From Eutreptiella sp. 'Long Island Sound 2002' (lineage: Eukaryota; Euglenozoa; Euglenophyceae; Eutreptiales; Eutreptiaceae), in NCBI GenBank assembly GCA_964036045.1, contig OZ038388.1, positions 31,951,759 through 32,015,758 on the forward strand: a DNA stretch of 64,000 bases, given 5' to 3'. Of this stretch, positions 1-11,007 are shown piece by piece; position 1 is the first letter of the stretch; each line of letters opens with the position of its first letter. A program made the translations under genes and the position numbers. Under the pieces are notes generated by a model, which was not told where the DNA came from, ran no database searches, and saw only the letters and a list, made by a program, of their open reading frames with translations.

Positions 1-718
1 AGTGTTGGGGTGGCCAGGAAGGTCCCCAGGTGAAGGTCTGCGGACCCCGCTGACGGGGACAGGAGGGGGAAGACCTGCGGGTGGCGCAAGAGGCGCCAGG
101 CAAGAGCGAGGTACTGAAGGAAAAACGGGGGGCAGCGGCGCAGCAGGTGGTCGGACACGTCGGGCTGTGCCAGGTGGCAGTAGGGGCAGACTACCCCGCC
201 ATACCCTGGGGGGTGGCGCTGGGCTGAGAGCAAGCGGTGGAGCATGGTCGTGTGGATCGCTCTGGGCTCGATGGCGGCGTTGTCGATGGCGTCGATGATA
301 TGGGATGACGACCAGGCGGGGTCTGGTGGTGGGAAATGTCGGGTGAACTCGGCTTCGTGGTGCTAGAGGGTGATCGCTTCGGCCGCTTTCCGGGGGTTGA
401 GGACGAGGCGGCCCTGGTACGTGGCCAGGACGCGACCGGAAAAGAGGGGGAGCCAAGGCACGGCGTTCAGGCGCGCCTCGTGCGCGCCCCGGTCTGCCAG
501 GCGATCGGCCTCGGCGTTGAGCTGGGCGAGGAGGGTGGTCGCGCCGGTGTCGTGCTGAGCCGGCAGCCATACCTCCTGGATTCGCGCTTGTAGCTGGATG
601 AGCGCGGCGCGGAAGGGGAGGAGGAGTAAGGTGCCGGCACGTGGGGACCGTGTTAAGTTGGCTGTGAGCGCTGCGGTGGAGTCGGTGGCGAGCAGCACAG
701 TGCCACTCCAGTTCCCGA
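1..718 (-). pseudogene. 3' end of a non-LTR (LINE) retrotransposon ORF2: RNase H and terminal zinc knuckle
   Basis: Read on the minus strand, bases about 700 to 366 encode the second half of an RNase HI-like domain. The acidic pair motif LLATDSTAAL comes first, then VWLPAQHDTGATT, then the last catalytic Asp region LNAEADRLAD. After an in-frame TAG (365-363) the same frame continues as HHEAEFTRHFPPPDPAW and reaches a Cys/His knuckle, CPYC followed by HLLRRC (about 165-115), as found at the end of many LINE ORF2 proteins. RNase H removes the RNA strand during target-primed reverse transcription. The N-terminal part of the domain, with the first catalytic Asp, is missing: the frame runs straight into the GGGT/GCGT array at 719. 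The piece is therefore a truncated relic, unless TAG is read as an amino acid in this genome. The RNase H call is secure by motif; the clade is not determined. Confidence 0.8.
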
Positions 719-1914
719 GGTGGGTGGGTAGGTGGGTGCGTGGGTGGGTGGGTGAGTGGGTGGGTGGGTGAGATGGATGGATGGGTGGGTGCGTGGGTGG
801 GTGGGTGGGTGCGTGGGTGGGTGCGTGGGTGCGTGGGTGGGTGGGTGCGTGGGTGCGTGGGTGCGTGGGTGCGTGGGTGCGTGGGTGCGTGGGTGGGTGC
901 GTGGGTGGGTGGGTGCGTGGGTGGGTGGGTGAGTGGGTGGGTGGGTGAGATGGGTGGATGGGTGCGTGGGTGGGTGGGTGAGTGGGTGGGTGGGTGAGAT
1001 GGATGGATGGGTGGGTGGGTGCGTGGGTGGGGGGGTGGGTGCGTGCGTGGGTGCGTGGGTGTGTGGGTGGGTGCGTGGGTGCGTGGGTGGGTGGGTGGGT
1101 GCGTGCGTGGGTGGGTGGGTGGGTGCGTGGGTGCGTGGGTGGGTGGGTGGGTGCGTGCGTGGGTGCGTGGGTGCGTGGGTGGGTGCGTGCGTGGGTGGGT
1201 GCGTGCGTGGGTGGGTGGGTGCGTGGGTGGGTGGGTGGGTGCGTGGGTGGGTGGGTGGGTGCGTGGGTGGGTGGGTGCGTGGGTGGGTGGGTGGGTGGTT
1301 GCGTGGGTGTGTGGGTGGGTGCGTGGGTGCATGGGTGGGTGGGTGGGTGCGTGCGTGGGTGCGTGGGTGCGTGCGTGGGTGCGTGGATGCGTGGGTGCGT
1401 GGGTGCGTGGGTGCGTGGGTGCGTGGGTGCGTGGGTGGGTGCGTGCGTGCGTGGGTGCGTGGGTGCGTGGGTGCCCGGGTGGGTGCGTGGGTGGGTGGGT
1501 GGGTGCGTGCGTGCGTGCGTGGGTGGGTGGGTGGGTGGGTGCGTGGGTGGGTGGGTGGGTGCGTGGGTGGGTGGGTGCGTGGGTGGGTGGGTGGGTGGGT
1601 GCGTGGGTGCATGGGTGGGTGGGTGGGTGCGTGCGTGGGTGCGTGGGTGCGTGCGTGGGTGCGTGGATGCGTGGGTGCGTGGGTGCGTGGGTGCGTGGGT
1701 GCGTGGGTGCGTGGGTGCGTGGGTGGGTGCGTGCGTGCGTGCGTGCGTGGGTGCGTGGGTGCGTGGGTGCCCGGGTGGGTGCGTGGGTGGGTGGGTGGGT
1801 GCGTGGGTGGGTGCGTGGGTGGGTGGGTGGGTGGGTGCGTGGGTGCGTGGGTGGGTGGGTGGGTGCGTGGGTGGGTGGGTGCGTGGGTGTGTGGGTGGGT
1901 GGGTGCGTGCGTGC
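719..1914. repeat. GGGT/GCGT minisatellite array with higher-order duplication
   Basis: About 1.2 kb consists almost wholly of 4-bp steps GGGT and GCGT, with rare GAGT, GTGT, GGAT and GCAT variants. Rare markers recur: GCATGGG at 1329 and 1609 (280 bp apart), GCGTGGATGC at 1381 and 1661 (280 bp), and GTGCCCGGGT at 1471 and 1767 (296 bp). A block of about 280-296 bp has therefore been duplicated inside the array. Neither strand contains stop codons, so long Thr-His-Pro or Gly-Trp-Val reading frames arise in several frames; they are artefacts of the repeat. The array abuts the cut edge of the LINE RNase H domain. Confidence 0.95.
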
Positions 1915-2001
1915 GCTGGTCCTTGGGTTGCCGGTCCCGGACTGGGCGATGCAGCCCAGTGCACAGGACTGCGCCCCACGCACACGTATTGTGTCCCTCA
2001 G

Positions 2002-2111
2002 TCGCAGCCCTCCGAAGGCCGATGTGCCGCGCTGTGCACTGCCCGTCAAGACCAAGTACAATGAGAACGATTGGCTGTTCCTGCACATGCAGCAGATGCT
2101 GAGTGCCGCAG
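2002..2111 (+). CDS. Probable internal exon of an unknown protein
   Basis: A clean 3' splice site (TTGTGTCCCTCAG, ending at 2001) precedes an open stretch that reads RSPPKADVPRCALPVK, then TKYNENDWLFLHMQQMLSAA, and is followed by a weak donor (GTCCGT at 2112). The residue composition is protein-like, in contrast with the satellite to the left. The exon carries one leftover base at its 5' edge. I do not recognise the family and found no phase-matched partner exon nearby, so this is an isolated exon prediction. Confidence 0.4.
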
Positions 2112-4100
2112 GTCCGTCTGCCGATGCCAGCGCCCGTGTTTGTGGGTGTCGCGCGTCTGCGTGTCATCCGTGTCACCCACCCACCCTTTGTGAATCCGCC
2201 CAGACTCCGGCCCTCTTACATGGCCCGCCCGCATGTACGTGGCCCCAACCCCATCACCGCAAAGACATGGCGCTGGACCCCGGTTGCACTACTGCGGTCG
2301 TCCACCAGCCTTCATGGGACACCCCCCCCTTCCAGGCTCCAGAGGGCCAACAATGCAGCGTGTTCAGACCCAAACTTGGCGCCACAGCCACCGCAAACTC
2401 CCGTCGCAGAGGGTTGTGCGATCATGAGCCTACGACAGCGCCATATACCCGGCGTTTTTCCGGGCCATTTGCCCAGCCCCTGTGGTATGACATTGAATCG
2501 TTTGTAAGATTACCACCCGGGGACCCAAAAATGTACCCCAAATGGGGATTCGATTTTGACCCTTCGGAACACCCCCCCTTCGGATTAGTGTTTTTTATGA
2601 GGGGGGGCTTTGAACTCACAATGGCCCGCATGGTCAGCTTTTCATGGGGATCTTGAATATGACATTCGAATGAAGAAATGGTCCCACATCCCCCGTCAGA
2701 CCCTCACTGACCCCGCCAGGCCACGCTCCAGATATTCGTTCTCCCAGAGAAACTCATATTTCCTTTGCACTGCCCCCGCCTGTGTTCCGTCAACATGTCG
2801 GAACCTCCTGGCGATTGGGTAACTGACCCCCCTCCCCCCCTACAGGTAAGTGGCAGTGGTAAGTGGCAGATGGCTGTGGTAAACAGGGTGAGTCTACCAC
2901 CTGCGCCTTTCCTTCCACAGGAAGCCTGACATCTTTGGAGGGGGTGTCAGTGTATGTATTGCACGTGAGCGCCCCCCCCCCTCTCCTTCATGCGCCTCCA
3001 CATCACATTGATTGTGTTGAGGTGGACAGTACGGGCAAGGCTGTTTCTATTTTCCTTCGAGCCGCTTTGCGGTGCATTATCAAATTGTTCCGCCGGCGAC
3101 ATAGCCCATTCGTGTGGGTTGGGTCATCACAGCCCCGCCTGAAGGAAGATGATGCGGGCTGCCGGCGTAAGGCGGTCACGCCGGCACATTTGTCGCCTGC
3201 GAATGTCCCGTCCGCCACGTGTGCTCGTCCGCGCGCGTCGCATGCCCAGCATCAAAGTGGATGCACGGCACGTGCGCATCGGGTGCAGTGCTTTGTCCTG
3301 CATTCTTCTCTGGCTCTTCAAAAAGGAATTACGAAGAAGCACCGGACGTGGGATGGTTCGCACGGCAGCCGGAAGCCCAAGAGGTGTGCGTGTTTGCTGC
3401 GGTGAGTGGGACCACCGTGTGGCCGAGGAGGGAGGGCGTACAGAGCGCAGTGGGGCGTTTGGAGGGCATTTGTCCGGATCAGGGGATGGCGTAGTGGCCA
3501 GTGGGTACGGGGGGGGGGGGGATTTCGGGGGCAGTCCACTTCGTGTGCGAAATTCCGCGTTTCAAATTGGCCGCGAAAGTTCCCTCACAAAGTCCAGGGT
3601 CTTCCGCGAAATTGGCACCTGTGGCTAAGCTCCACCGACCTGCAAAGCCCGACACACCACAACATTTCTGGGAGTGTCCGCGAAATTTAACACCGCACAT
3701 TTATCTTGGCACGAACCCCCCCCCGCACCACACCCGGTGGGACCCCCCCACGCCGCCCTCCTCTCTCCCTTGACCGGCATGCTGCGCCCCGACCCGCGGG
3801 GCCGGCGGACCTCAGTGGGCCTTGACCTCGCCCCCTGTGGCAGGCGGGTTGCCCAGCGTATAAGGGCGCCCAGCGAGCACCACTGCCTGGCCCTCCTTGA
3901 CCACCCCAACGCACTCGGCTGGCCCAGTCTGAGTGGGCACAAGGGCGCGCCGTCATCCCCGCCGCAGGCCGACGGCGGCACCCACGCAAGTACATGGTGT
4001 GCAGTTTCCGTATCGCAGCGATTGACCAGTCCAGTGCCCGCTCTGCTTGCTCGCGACTTGTGCCACTGCCCATGCCTCCGTGGAACGAGCACATAGGGGG
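2112..4100. other. Stretch without a recognisable gene
   Basis: Mixed sequence with C-runs at 2323-2328, 2572-2578, 2828-2840 and 2974-2983 and a G-run at 3509-3521. Only short open frames are present. The motif CGCGAAATT recurs between 3550 and 3690. The string GCACCACACCCGGTGGGACC after a C-run at 3717-3724 recurs, slightly altered, at 7298-7318. I see no conserved domain here. Confidence 0.5.
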
Positions 4101-4150
4101 CGCAGCGACCCGTAGGGGCGGGGGGTGAATGCCACGACTGTGGTCGCGCC

Positions 4151-5389
4151 TTGCCCGAACATCCCTCCGGGGTGGCCGTGCCCCTGGGCCCGGCGTTAGG
4201 CCGCGCCGGGCCGGGCCCGCTATCTCAGGGGGGGGGGGGGACCCTGCGGCCTCTTGGGTCTCGTTCGTTGCACCGCACTTTGCTCCACCGCGCCTACCCC
4301 GCGGTCGTCGGCGCGTGTTGTGCTGTGTACCGATCATCCTTCTCTGTGCCTGCTTTCCGTGTGCTCTATGGCTGGGTTTGTGGGCCAGGTCCCTTCCTCC
4401 CTGCGGCACCGTACCGGACCAGAGTCGCCTGTTGGGTTGTAGGGTGGCACTTTGCCCGAGGGGGGGGGGGGTCGGGAGCCGGAGGCTCCTCGCCTCGCCG
4501 ACCGGGCCGCCGCCTGCGCTATGGTGGTCCCGCTCCGGCATCCCCTACCCGAACCCCCTCCCTGCCTGCACGGTATCCCCCCCCCCCCCCTACAGGCGGG
4601 TACGGCATCGCCCTCTCGCTCCGCATGGCGAATACAGCTAGCAAAATGACGCGGCGCAACATCGCGTACCCCCCGTACCGCACCCTCCCGCCGCCGTCCC
4701 CGTACCGGATGGGCCTTCGCGGGCCGCAGCCAGTTTCCCGTAGCCGCTTGCGGACCTGGGAACAGAGGAAGCGCCGCTGGATGGCGCGAGGTGACCCGGC
4801 GCCGGCCCTCTGCCCCCGGCTCACCCATGTGAGCCGCGCGCTGCCCCCCCACCTCCCGCGCACGGAGAGGTCCCTCGCGGGCGTCGCCTGTGCGCTCCAC
4901 GCCCTCAGGGGGCCGTTCCCCCGCCTCCTCGGCCTGGAGGACATCCTCATAGGTTGCTTCCTCCACTGGACGGCCACGGGCGCGCACCCCAGATGGGGGT
5001 TGCCGGCCCTGCAGCGCGTTCCCCAAGGCCTAGCAGCGTCGGGCCCCGCGCTCCACGAGGCCCTTGGCTGGCGGTATGGCGCTGTGGCCCCGCTCTGGCC
5101 CTCCCCCCGCCTCCATCGGAGGGAGGGCGCGCAGCCCTCCCAGGTCGCCCCCCTGCTGGCACCCCTCCGGGACCTGGGTCCCCTCCCCGTCTGCCGCGCC
5201 GGAGCCGCCGCCCCGCAGGCCTGGGCCAGCGCTCCCCAGCACCGGGTGCTCCTGGTCGAGCGGTGGGACGACAAGGCGGAGGGCTCTGGGGGCCATTGGG
5301 TGGGTGTCACCCACGGCGGCACCGTCAAGCGTGGCGGCAGCGCCGCAGGGTGCAGGTCGTGTTCCACGCGCCGTGACCTAGGTGTGTAG
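4151..5389 (+). other. GC-rich block with a 412-codon open frame of uncertain status
   Basis: An uninterrupted plus-strand frame of 412 codons overlaps an equally long minus-strand frame (5808-4519). In DNA this GC-rich, stop codons are scarce by chance, so length alone is not evidence. The plus frame is Pro/Arg-rich at its N-terminus and becomes more protein-like in its second half (for example LLGLEDILIGCFLHWTATG and HRVLLVERWDDKAEG). I recognise no domain. C- and G-runs inside the frame (4229-4240, 4461-4472, 4577-4590) make it a poor host-gene candidate. It could be a decayed retroelement ORF. Confidence 0.25.
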
Positions 5390-6049
5390 GCACCGGGCGG
5401 CCGTTCCGCTGAGGCCACCGTGGCCCTCCCCCCTCCCCCCCTCTCGCCTCTGTCGGCCCAAATTTCAGCCACCACAAAGCGAGGGTGCAGGCCATGGGCT
5501 GGTTCCCCTTGGGGACCGGGAAACAGGGGAGCAGACCTTTTGCTGCCCCCCCCCCCCCCCACCCCCCAAGAAATGGGGCTGGACCGAAAGCAGGCCCAGC
5601 ACCCCCCCCCCCAGCATGCCCTCACACCCTCACTGCAGGCCGTCACATGGTGATTGGGGTCCCTCAGGGAGCGGACGCCGAGCGACGAGTATGGTAACCC
5701 GCATGGTAACCTAGCGGGTGGTCCTCCTCTCCCACACAAGTGAACAGGTAGACCCATCCACCACCCTACCCCCCCCCCCAGCCTGCGCCCCCGACGGGAG
5801 GGGTGCACGGAGTCGGCGCCCTCAGGGCCTAAAAAGTGGAGGCTGTGAAGGGCTCACAGCTTGACCGCTGTGGGTATCCCTTGAGCGGCCTGCCCAGGGA
5901 ACCTCCAGGTGTGCACGTGCCCCTCCAACTTCATCACAGGCGCCTAGGCCAGCACAGCCCCGTGCACTCCAGTGCAGTTGTGGGTGACCCCTGGAGGCCA
6001 GACAGCCACCAGCCGACCCCTGCCCCCCCCCCCCCTTTCCTCAACGGAG
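5390..6049. other. C-rich intergenic stretch
   Basis: Homopolymer C tracts at 5549-5563, 5601-5612, 5770-5780 and 6026-6036 punctuate GC-rich sequence. I found no gene or recognisable repeat. Confidence 0.5.
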
Positions 6050-6720
6050 AGGCCATTCGGGTGTGGTGCCCTCTGGGCCCCCTCGTCTATGTGGGCTGTA
6101 GCGCCGCAGCCAGTGCAGCCAGCACTGGTGGCACCCAGGGCAGGGAAGCACACTCTGCGCCCTGGTGCCTTTCCACCTGCCCAGGGTACGCCCTTGGCCG
6201 CGGGAGCCGGACCCAGCCCGCGAGGCAGCACCACCTGTGCCTAAGGCAGTCAAGGAGTGCGGGTCTGACCCCAGTCGTGCCACGTACCACCGCCTTCCCG
6301 TGCCAATAGGCAGTCGTGGAGTGGTTGGGTAGCATGTCCTTATGACGTGGAAGTTGCGAGCCCAGGCCCACATCTCCCCCGGCGGGCTCAGAGTCAGGCT
6401 CTCCAGCCTCCCTGCCGGGGCCTGGAGCACCAGGCACACACTTGGCCGCGCCATGTGCGCCAACGCCGAACAACAATGGAGCAAGCAGGTGTGCCACAGC
6501 CCTCCCCCCCCCCCCCTCAGACACACAAGGGCACATACACACAGGCACGGCGGCATCTCCCGCCCGCGAGCGCCACCGCGGGGTCTGGGGGCGGTCAACA
6601 GTCCGGCAGGCCTTGTGACCGGACACCCGGGTACGGCCGCCCAGTCGGGTCCGGCAGGGAAGGCGGCGCGGACCGTGGGTAGGCGACCAGGCGAGGCCTT
6701 GACCCAACCCAACCCAACCC
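6050..6720. repeat. Dispersed repeat family A, copy 1
   Basis: This block aligns by eye over about 650 bp with 31600-32245. Shared anchors in the same order are a (G)TGGTGTGCCCTCTG-like start, GCACCACCTGTGCC, AATCAAGGAGTGC (CAGTCAAGGAGTGC here), GCAGTCGTGG, CTCCCCCGGCGGGCT, CCTCCCTGCCGGGGCCTGGA, a CA-rich tract, CAGTCCGGCA, GACCGTGGGT, and a final run of CCCAA or CCAAA pentamers. The copies differ by many substitutions and C-run length changes, so they are old. No terminal repeats or target duplications were recognised. The nature of the family (SINE, MITE or fragment of a larger element) is unknown. Confidence 0.7.
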
Positions 6721-7250
6721 AATCCCCCCTCTCGCCCCCCAAGCCCTGCGTGCTGTGGTGCAGAGAGGACGAGAACCCCGACCCTCCCCCCGGAGCGGCT
6801 GTTTCACAGCCAAAGCCCCTCGAATGGTAATGGGGCGGGGGTTGGCCGCAATGGCGCGACGCCCACCACAACCTCCACCCTGTGCTGATGAGCACAGGGG
6901 TGGCGGCCCAATCCTACCAACCTGTGCTAGCATGCACATGGGTGGAGAGCCCTGGGCTGAAGGCACAAGGTGGTGGCCCTGCCCCCCACTCTCAGCAGCC
7001 GTGCATGGGGCCTCGCCGAGGCCTCCACCCCCCCCCCCCCCTGCCTGCCCCCCACCCCCCCAGCAGGATGCGCGCGTCTCCCTCCCCCCTCCCCCCTCCT
7101 CACCCAACCTGCGGCATGGCCACAGGCCTGCCCCCCCGGCCCGCAGACGCGGCTGGGTGTGCACTGTATGCATGGCCGGCCGATATGTAGAGTCGTCGGG
7201 ACAGCCATCGAGCGCCCCCCAGGCGGCCTGTGAGCCTCAAGATCAGCCCT

Positions 7251-7280
7251 CAAATCAAATCAAATCAAATCAAATCAAAT
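7251..7280. repeat. (CAAAT)6 microsatellite
   Basis: Six perfect CAAAT units precede CCGGTGGGACC and a 15-base C-run. Confidence 0.95.
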
Positions 7281-8055
7281 CCGGTGGGACCCCCCCCCCC
7301 CCGCACCACACCCGGTGGGGTGAGGTGGGTGCTGCTGCTGCGGTTGCGGTAGCGGTAGCGGTTGCCCATGGGGCCGCACGCTGTCTCACCTCACGACCGC
7401 AGCACCTTCAGCCTGGAAGCAAGATAATGAAGGCGACGGATGTGCGTTCCCTCTGTCTGCGCATGCGGACCGAGCTGCCCCCCTCCCCCCTGACGGCAAA
7501 CATCCCGGGCTTGCGGCGCATGTAAACAACACAAGGGCTACCACGTATCACTGTGCTTGGGTGTGTGCCCACGTGGGACGTTGAAGTGGGGACCTGGACC
7601 CCCCACCCCCGCCCCGCCCTCGTCCTCCAGACACCCCCCATTGACCCCCAAACCTACGTCTATGGGATGTCCCCTCGCATCTGCCACTTGCAGCACGAAT
7701 CAGCCCGGTGCCTTTCAGCCCCATGATTTTGGCTGAAACACCCTCTTCCACCGAGCAGCAATTTTTCGCCTAAAAAAGGCAAATTTTTTTCGACATTTTG
7801 CCCCTGATTTATGTTTGGTCCAAAATGCTCAGAGTTTATCGGGGCATTTAGATGTGCCCCCCAAAAAACCGTCAGTTTTTATGACACCCCCCTGCCTCCC
7901 TGCCCCCCCCCCCTCCCCATGCGGCTGGTGTTCAAGTCCAGATATACACTGCAAGGCCCCCCATATGTGTCCCTGTGCATAGTTTGTGCCCAGGGCGCCC
8001 ATGGCCAGAGACAATGGCTTTCCTTCTCGTCGACGTAGCTTGGGTTGTCATGCAG

Positions 8056-8184
8056 GTGGGTGCCCTTGGATCCCACGAAGCCGCCTCCGGAAAAGAAGTT
8101 GCTGGTGGAGAAGGAGCCCCAATTCGATGCAGACGCTTTTGCCTGGCATGTGAAGGAGCTGCTGCAGCAGCAAAGGGAAAACAG
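8056..8184 (+). CDS. Probable internal exon with charged, coiled-coil-like end
   Basis: The exon is bounded by an acceptor (GGGTTGTCATGCAG, ending 8055) and a donor (AACAG before GTGCAG at 8185). One frame reads WVPLDPTKPPPEKKLLVEKE followed by PQFDADAFAWHVKELLQQQR and EN. The C-terminal half is rich in Glu, Leu and Gln and could form a helix. Just past the donor the frame hits TGA, as expected for intron sequence. The family is not recognised and no flanking exon was paired with it. Confidence 0.45.
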
Positions 8185-8606
8185 GTGCAGTTGTTGAATA
8201 TGCGGGGGCAAGTGTCCGGCTGTTGCAATGGGACGGAGATCTGAAGGGCTCAACGAAGGGAAGGGACCGAGTTGCTGATGGGACCTTTTGTTGAGTTAAT
8301 GATCCCGGGGCGCCACGAGATTAGGAACGAGGCCACATGGTTCGGTGTTCTTGCACATCATGCCTGGCCAAGAGGTCCCCAGTTCGAATCCCAGCGGAGC
8401 CATCCCAGGCACTCCTCTTCGAACGGAGGGATGGGGCGCGTGCGATGCCCTATGCACCCCAACGCACCCCATCATCAATTTGCAGCGCACACCCTTTCAT
8501 CCCTTGCTCGTTGGTAGATGTGGGGGTAGAATGCTCGGGGAATCTCCAGGCACCACCCTTGTTATTGGCCCCTTCAGGCTGTCAAAGTCCAGTCCCCCGT
8601 TGCTGG

Positions 8607-8614
8607 AATGGCAT
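8607..8614. repeat. Target-site duplication, left (AATGGCAT)
   Basis: The 8-bp word AATGGCAT lies directly outside the left inverted repeat of the element at 8615-9058. It is repeated exactly at 9059-9066, directly outside the right end. Confidence 0.92.
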
Positions 8615-9058
8615 CAGGGGGTGCCATAAGGACGCTCACCCCCCCCCCCTTTTTTTACTATGGCATCCACTCTCTGATGGTGGAGAAGCACCAGATTCTG
8701 AGGTACCTTAGTTGGTAGTTGAATTAGACTCCAATACTGAGGGTCCCAGGTTCAATTTCCAGGGTGTGCAATCTTTTTGGCTTCGCTTTTTGGTCTTTTT
8801 TATGTCTGCATGTTACCCCCAGGATTGTATTTGGCTTCTTTTTTTTTTTGGTCTGGTTTATGTCCGCATGTTACCCCCAGCGGTTACCCACCAACCGCCA
8901 TCGGTTACCCACCAACCGCCATCGGTTACCCACCAACCGCCATCGGTTGCCCACCAACCACCATCGGTTACCCACCAACCACCATCGGTTACACACCAAC
9001 CGCCATCGTAGGGCGTATTGGACACTCTGAGTTTTTTTTTTCATTGCGGCACCCCCTG
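8615..9058. mobile_element. Non-autonomous hAT-like element, family 1, copy 1 (444 bp)
   Basis: The ends are inverted repeats: CAGGGGGTGCC at the left and its complement at the right (GGCACCCCCTG, ending 9058). An exact 8-bp target duplication, AATGGCAT, flanks the element. Eight-base duplications and CAGGG-type ends are typical of the hAT superfamily. There is no transposase, so a related enzyme must have moved it. Inside are a C/T-rich left arm, a degenerate tandem pair containing TGTTACCCCCAG, and six units of a 21-bp minisatellite. The subterminal parts GCCATAAGGACGCTCA and GGGCGTATTGGACACTC are shared with the second copy at 49486-49773. It lies in non-coding DNA. Confidence 0.92.
8881..9006. 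repeat. 21-bp minisatellite inside the hAT-like element, 6 units
   Basis: Six head-to-tail 21-bp units beginning CGGTTACCCACC differ by single substitutions. The same unit occurs eight times in the other copy of this element, so unit number varies between insertions. Confidence 0.95.
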
Positions 9059-9472
9059 AATGGCATGCCTCCAACGATTTCATAGACTCCTCCTCCTCAA
9101 AACTGTGCATGAAAGGCACGACATTGGTCGGCCCTTCGCACCGTCGCTCACAAGCTCTTTGTATCCCTCTGTACCTCCCTCAGAACGCCCCCCCCCCCTT
9201 TTTGGCCGTCCCTGTCTCCCTTGCTCCCTCCCGCCCCCATGCTGAATGCGGTGCCAAAACTGGTTTGAGGTCGGGGCCCACCTTTGAACGAAGGCCATGA
9301 ATCAGGTCTGATGCTGCTCATGCGAGGTTTAGACTGAAGCACTTCAAACCATTTGTCTGTGGCTCTGCGGCCGAGCATGGAACGGTGGGACACTTTCTCA
9401 CTATCATCTCGCACCATGTCACATTGTCCACCATGCTTTGCCCACTCCTGCCACAGCGTACCCAGGGCATGT

Positions 9473-9855
9473 CGGGTTTTCACTTCCGGGGGGGGGGGGG
9501 GGGTCAATAGAGCCCCCAAAAACGGGGGGGGTGTCGGGAACAGGGCTCAATTGACAGGCACCATTAATCAGTCATTATGAAGTCTGGCGCCAAAGGCGCC
9601 GAAAATTTTTTGAGCATTAAAATTGGTCGAATTTTTTTCACCAAATATATGGCAAATGATGACTTTTCTGGACCCTCAATGCGCCGATTCCAAAAATCCC
9701 ATTTTTTTTCTGATTTATTGGGTCTGGGTCACCTCCGAGGCCCGGGGGTCAGTCTCGGTAGGATTTTGGGTGTCCTGTCATTTGAGCCTATTTTTTGGAT
9801 GGGGTCCGGCCGGAGGGCTCTATCGACCCCCCCCCCCCCCGGAAACGAAAACCCG
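9473..9855. mobile_element. Inverted-repeat element with long G tract in its ends (383 bp)
   Basis: The left end reads CGGGTTTTCACTTCC, then a run of G, then GTCAATAGAGCCC. The right end read on the other strand is CGGGTTTTCGTTTCC, a run of G, then GTCGATAGAGCCC. The inverted repeats are therefore about 45 bp and almost identical, with a 15-17-base homopolymer inside. The interior is A/T-rich in part and has no coding potential. I could not find a convincing target-site duplication, so the class is open. Confidence 0.7.
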
Positions 9856-10489
9856 GCCTCCCCAGTTGCCGTGACAGTTGCTCTTTGCACTCCCCCTCTG
9901 CCAACGAAATAACAAAGCCCCGAAACGGTCCAGGTTGTTGTGGTCAGCACGGATCCCTTTCTACGTGCTCTCTTCCGGCAACAGTCCCCGCTCTGCACCC
10001 CCCAACCAACCCACCTATGCACAAGTAGAGGACTCCCTCCTCAAAACGCGACCATGTACATGCACCCAGACGTTTCAACCGGCATCCTCTTTCAGCCTTT
10101 ATGCCTCCCCCACCCTTCCTACATATCCCGTAGGCACCAACCGGGCGCACCCGCCTCGTAGAGTGTGGACGTGGACCGAGGCCCACGTTGGGAACCTCTC
10201 CCTGTTAGCACAAGGCAGGAGAGGGTACAGATACAGGCCAACTGTGGGGTGTGGCTCTTTTTCTTGAAACTGATTTTGTTCCCAGTGCTGGCACACTGGA
10301 TGTGGGCCATGGCCCTATCAGGACTCTTTTCTTGGGCCTGATTTTGTTGGCCGAGTGAACTAATTGGTGGCCACGCAGAGTACTATGCGCTTTGTGGACT
10401 CGGCGTCCCATCGTTAAGGTCGCTATGGGGTGCCGTACGGAACCGGCGGCTGTACTTATTGCGCATGTATTGCAAAGGTTGCATTTCTT

Positions 10490-10700
10490 TCATTTTTCAA
10501 TTTTTCCCCCATAATTTACACGACTTACCGCACAAAAAAAAATCACACGCCCTTACCGCAAAAAAAAATCAAGTTTTTTTTATAATTCATAATTCACACG
10601 CTTACCACAAAAAAAAATTACACGTATTTACCGCAAAAAAATTAAATGACTGGATGATTTTTTTTGTACACGACTTACATTTTGGAGGAGCACCCTCATC
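10490..10700. repeat. A/T-tract array, copy 1
   Basis: Short units of the form TACACGnnTTACCGCAAAAAAAA alternate with TTTTTTTTGTACACG. The same array type recurs at 56520-56835. Because CGTGTA and TACACG flank the A and T tracts, neighbouring units can pair as hairpins. Confidence 0.8.
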
Positions 10701-11007
10701 TGCGCTGGCGGTGCACGACACCAGTACATCGGGGACATCTGGTGACGTGGATGTGGAGGGGTAGGACGCAACCGTGGGGCCTACTACCATGCAGCTACAC
10801 CTTCAACACTACCTATACAGGGTTGCCATATATGTGCCTCATCGTCGTTTAGCACAGAGTGGGTTGAGGAACACCCTGTACTGGTTTCATCACAGTGTTC
10901 AATTGCCCGACCACGTCAGGTGGCCGGTTTTCGTAAGCCAACAGTGTACGATTTTCTACGCCATCCATCTGCACGCCATCAGCGGCAAGAGAGCTTCAGG
11001 GTTGTGA
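10675..11007 (+). pseudogene. Protein-like frame interrupted by one TAG, unknown family
   Basis: One frame reads VHDLHFGGAPSSALAVHDTS, then a TAG at 10762-10764, and continues as DATVGPTTMQLHLQHYLYRV, AIYVPHRRLAQSGLRNTLYW and FHHSVQLPDHVRWPVFVSQQ to a TGA at 11005-11007. The second part is strongly protein-like (Trp, Tyr, His and Arg spread normally). No family was recognised. If TAG were glutamine the frame would be intact. Otherwise it is a pseudogene or an exon with a nearby start, ATG at 10788. Confidence 0.4.

Noticed and set aside
363-2656. Very long Thr-His-Pro and Gly-Trp-Val open frames on both strands
   Set aside because: They are produced by the GGGT/GCGT array, which lacks stop codons in several frames. 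Only the part left of 719 on the minus strand has real protein content.
4334-5808. Long minus-strand frames opposite the 412-codon plus frame
   Set aside because: GC-rich DNA with few stops opens both strands. Neither has a recognisable domain, and the minus frames are interrupted by homopolymer-coded tracts.
8709-8770. tRNA-like A and B box words (TTAGTTGGTAG and GGTTCAATTTC)
   Set aside because: T-arm and acceptor stems do not pair, and the site lies inside the hAT-like element. At most it is a remote tRNA-derived remnant. A similar A-box-like word at 15450 has no B box.
8881-9006. 21-bp repeats as a possible CRISPR array
   Set aside because: The units are contiguous with no unique spacers, lie inside a transposon with target-site duplications, and the genome is eukaryotic.
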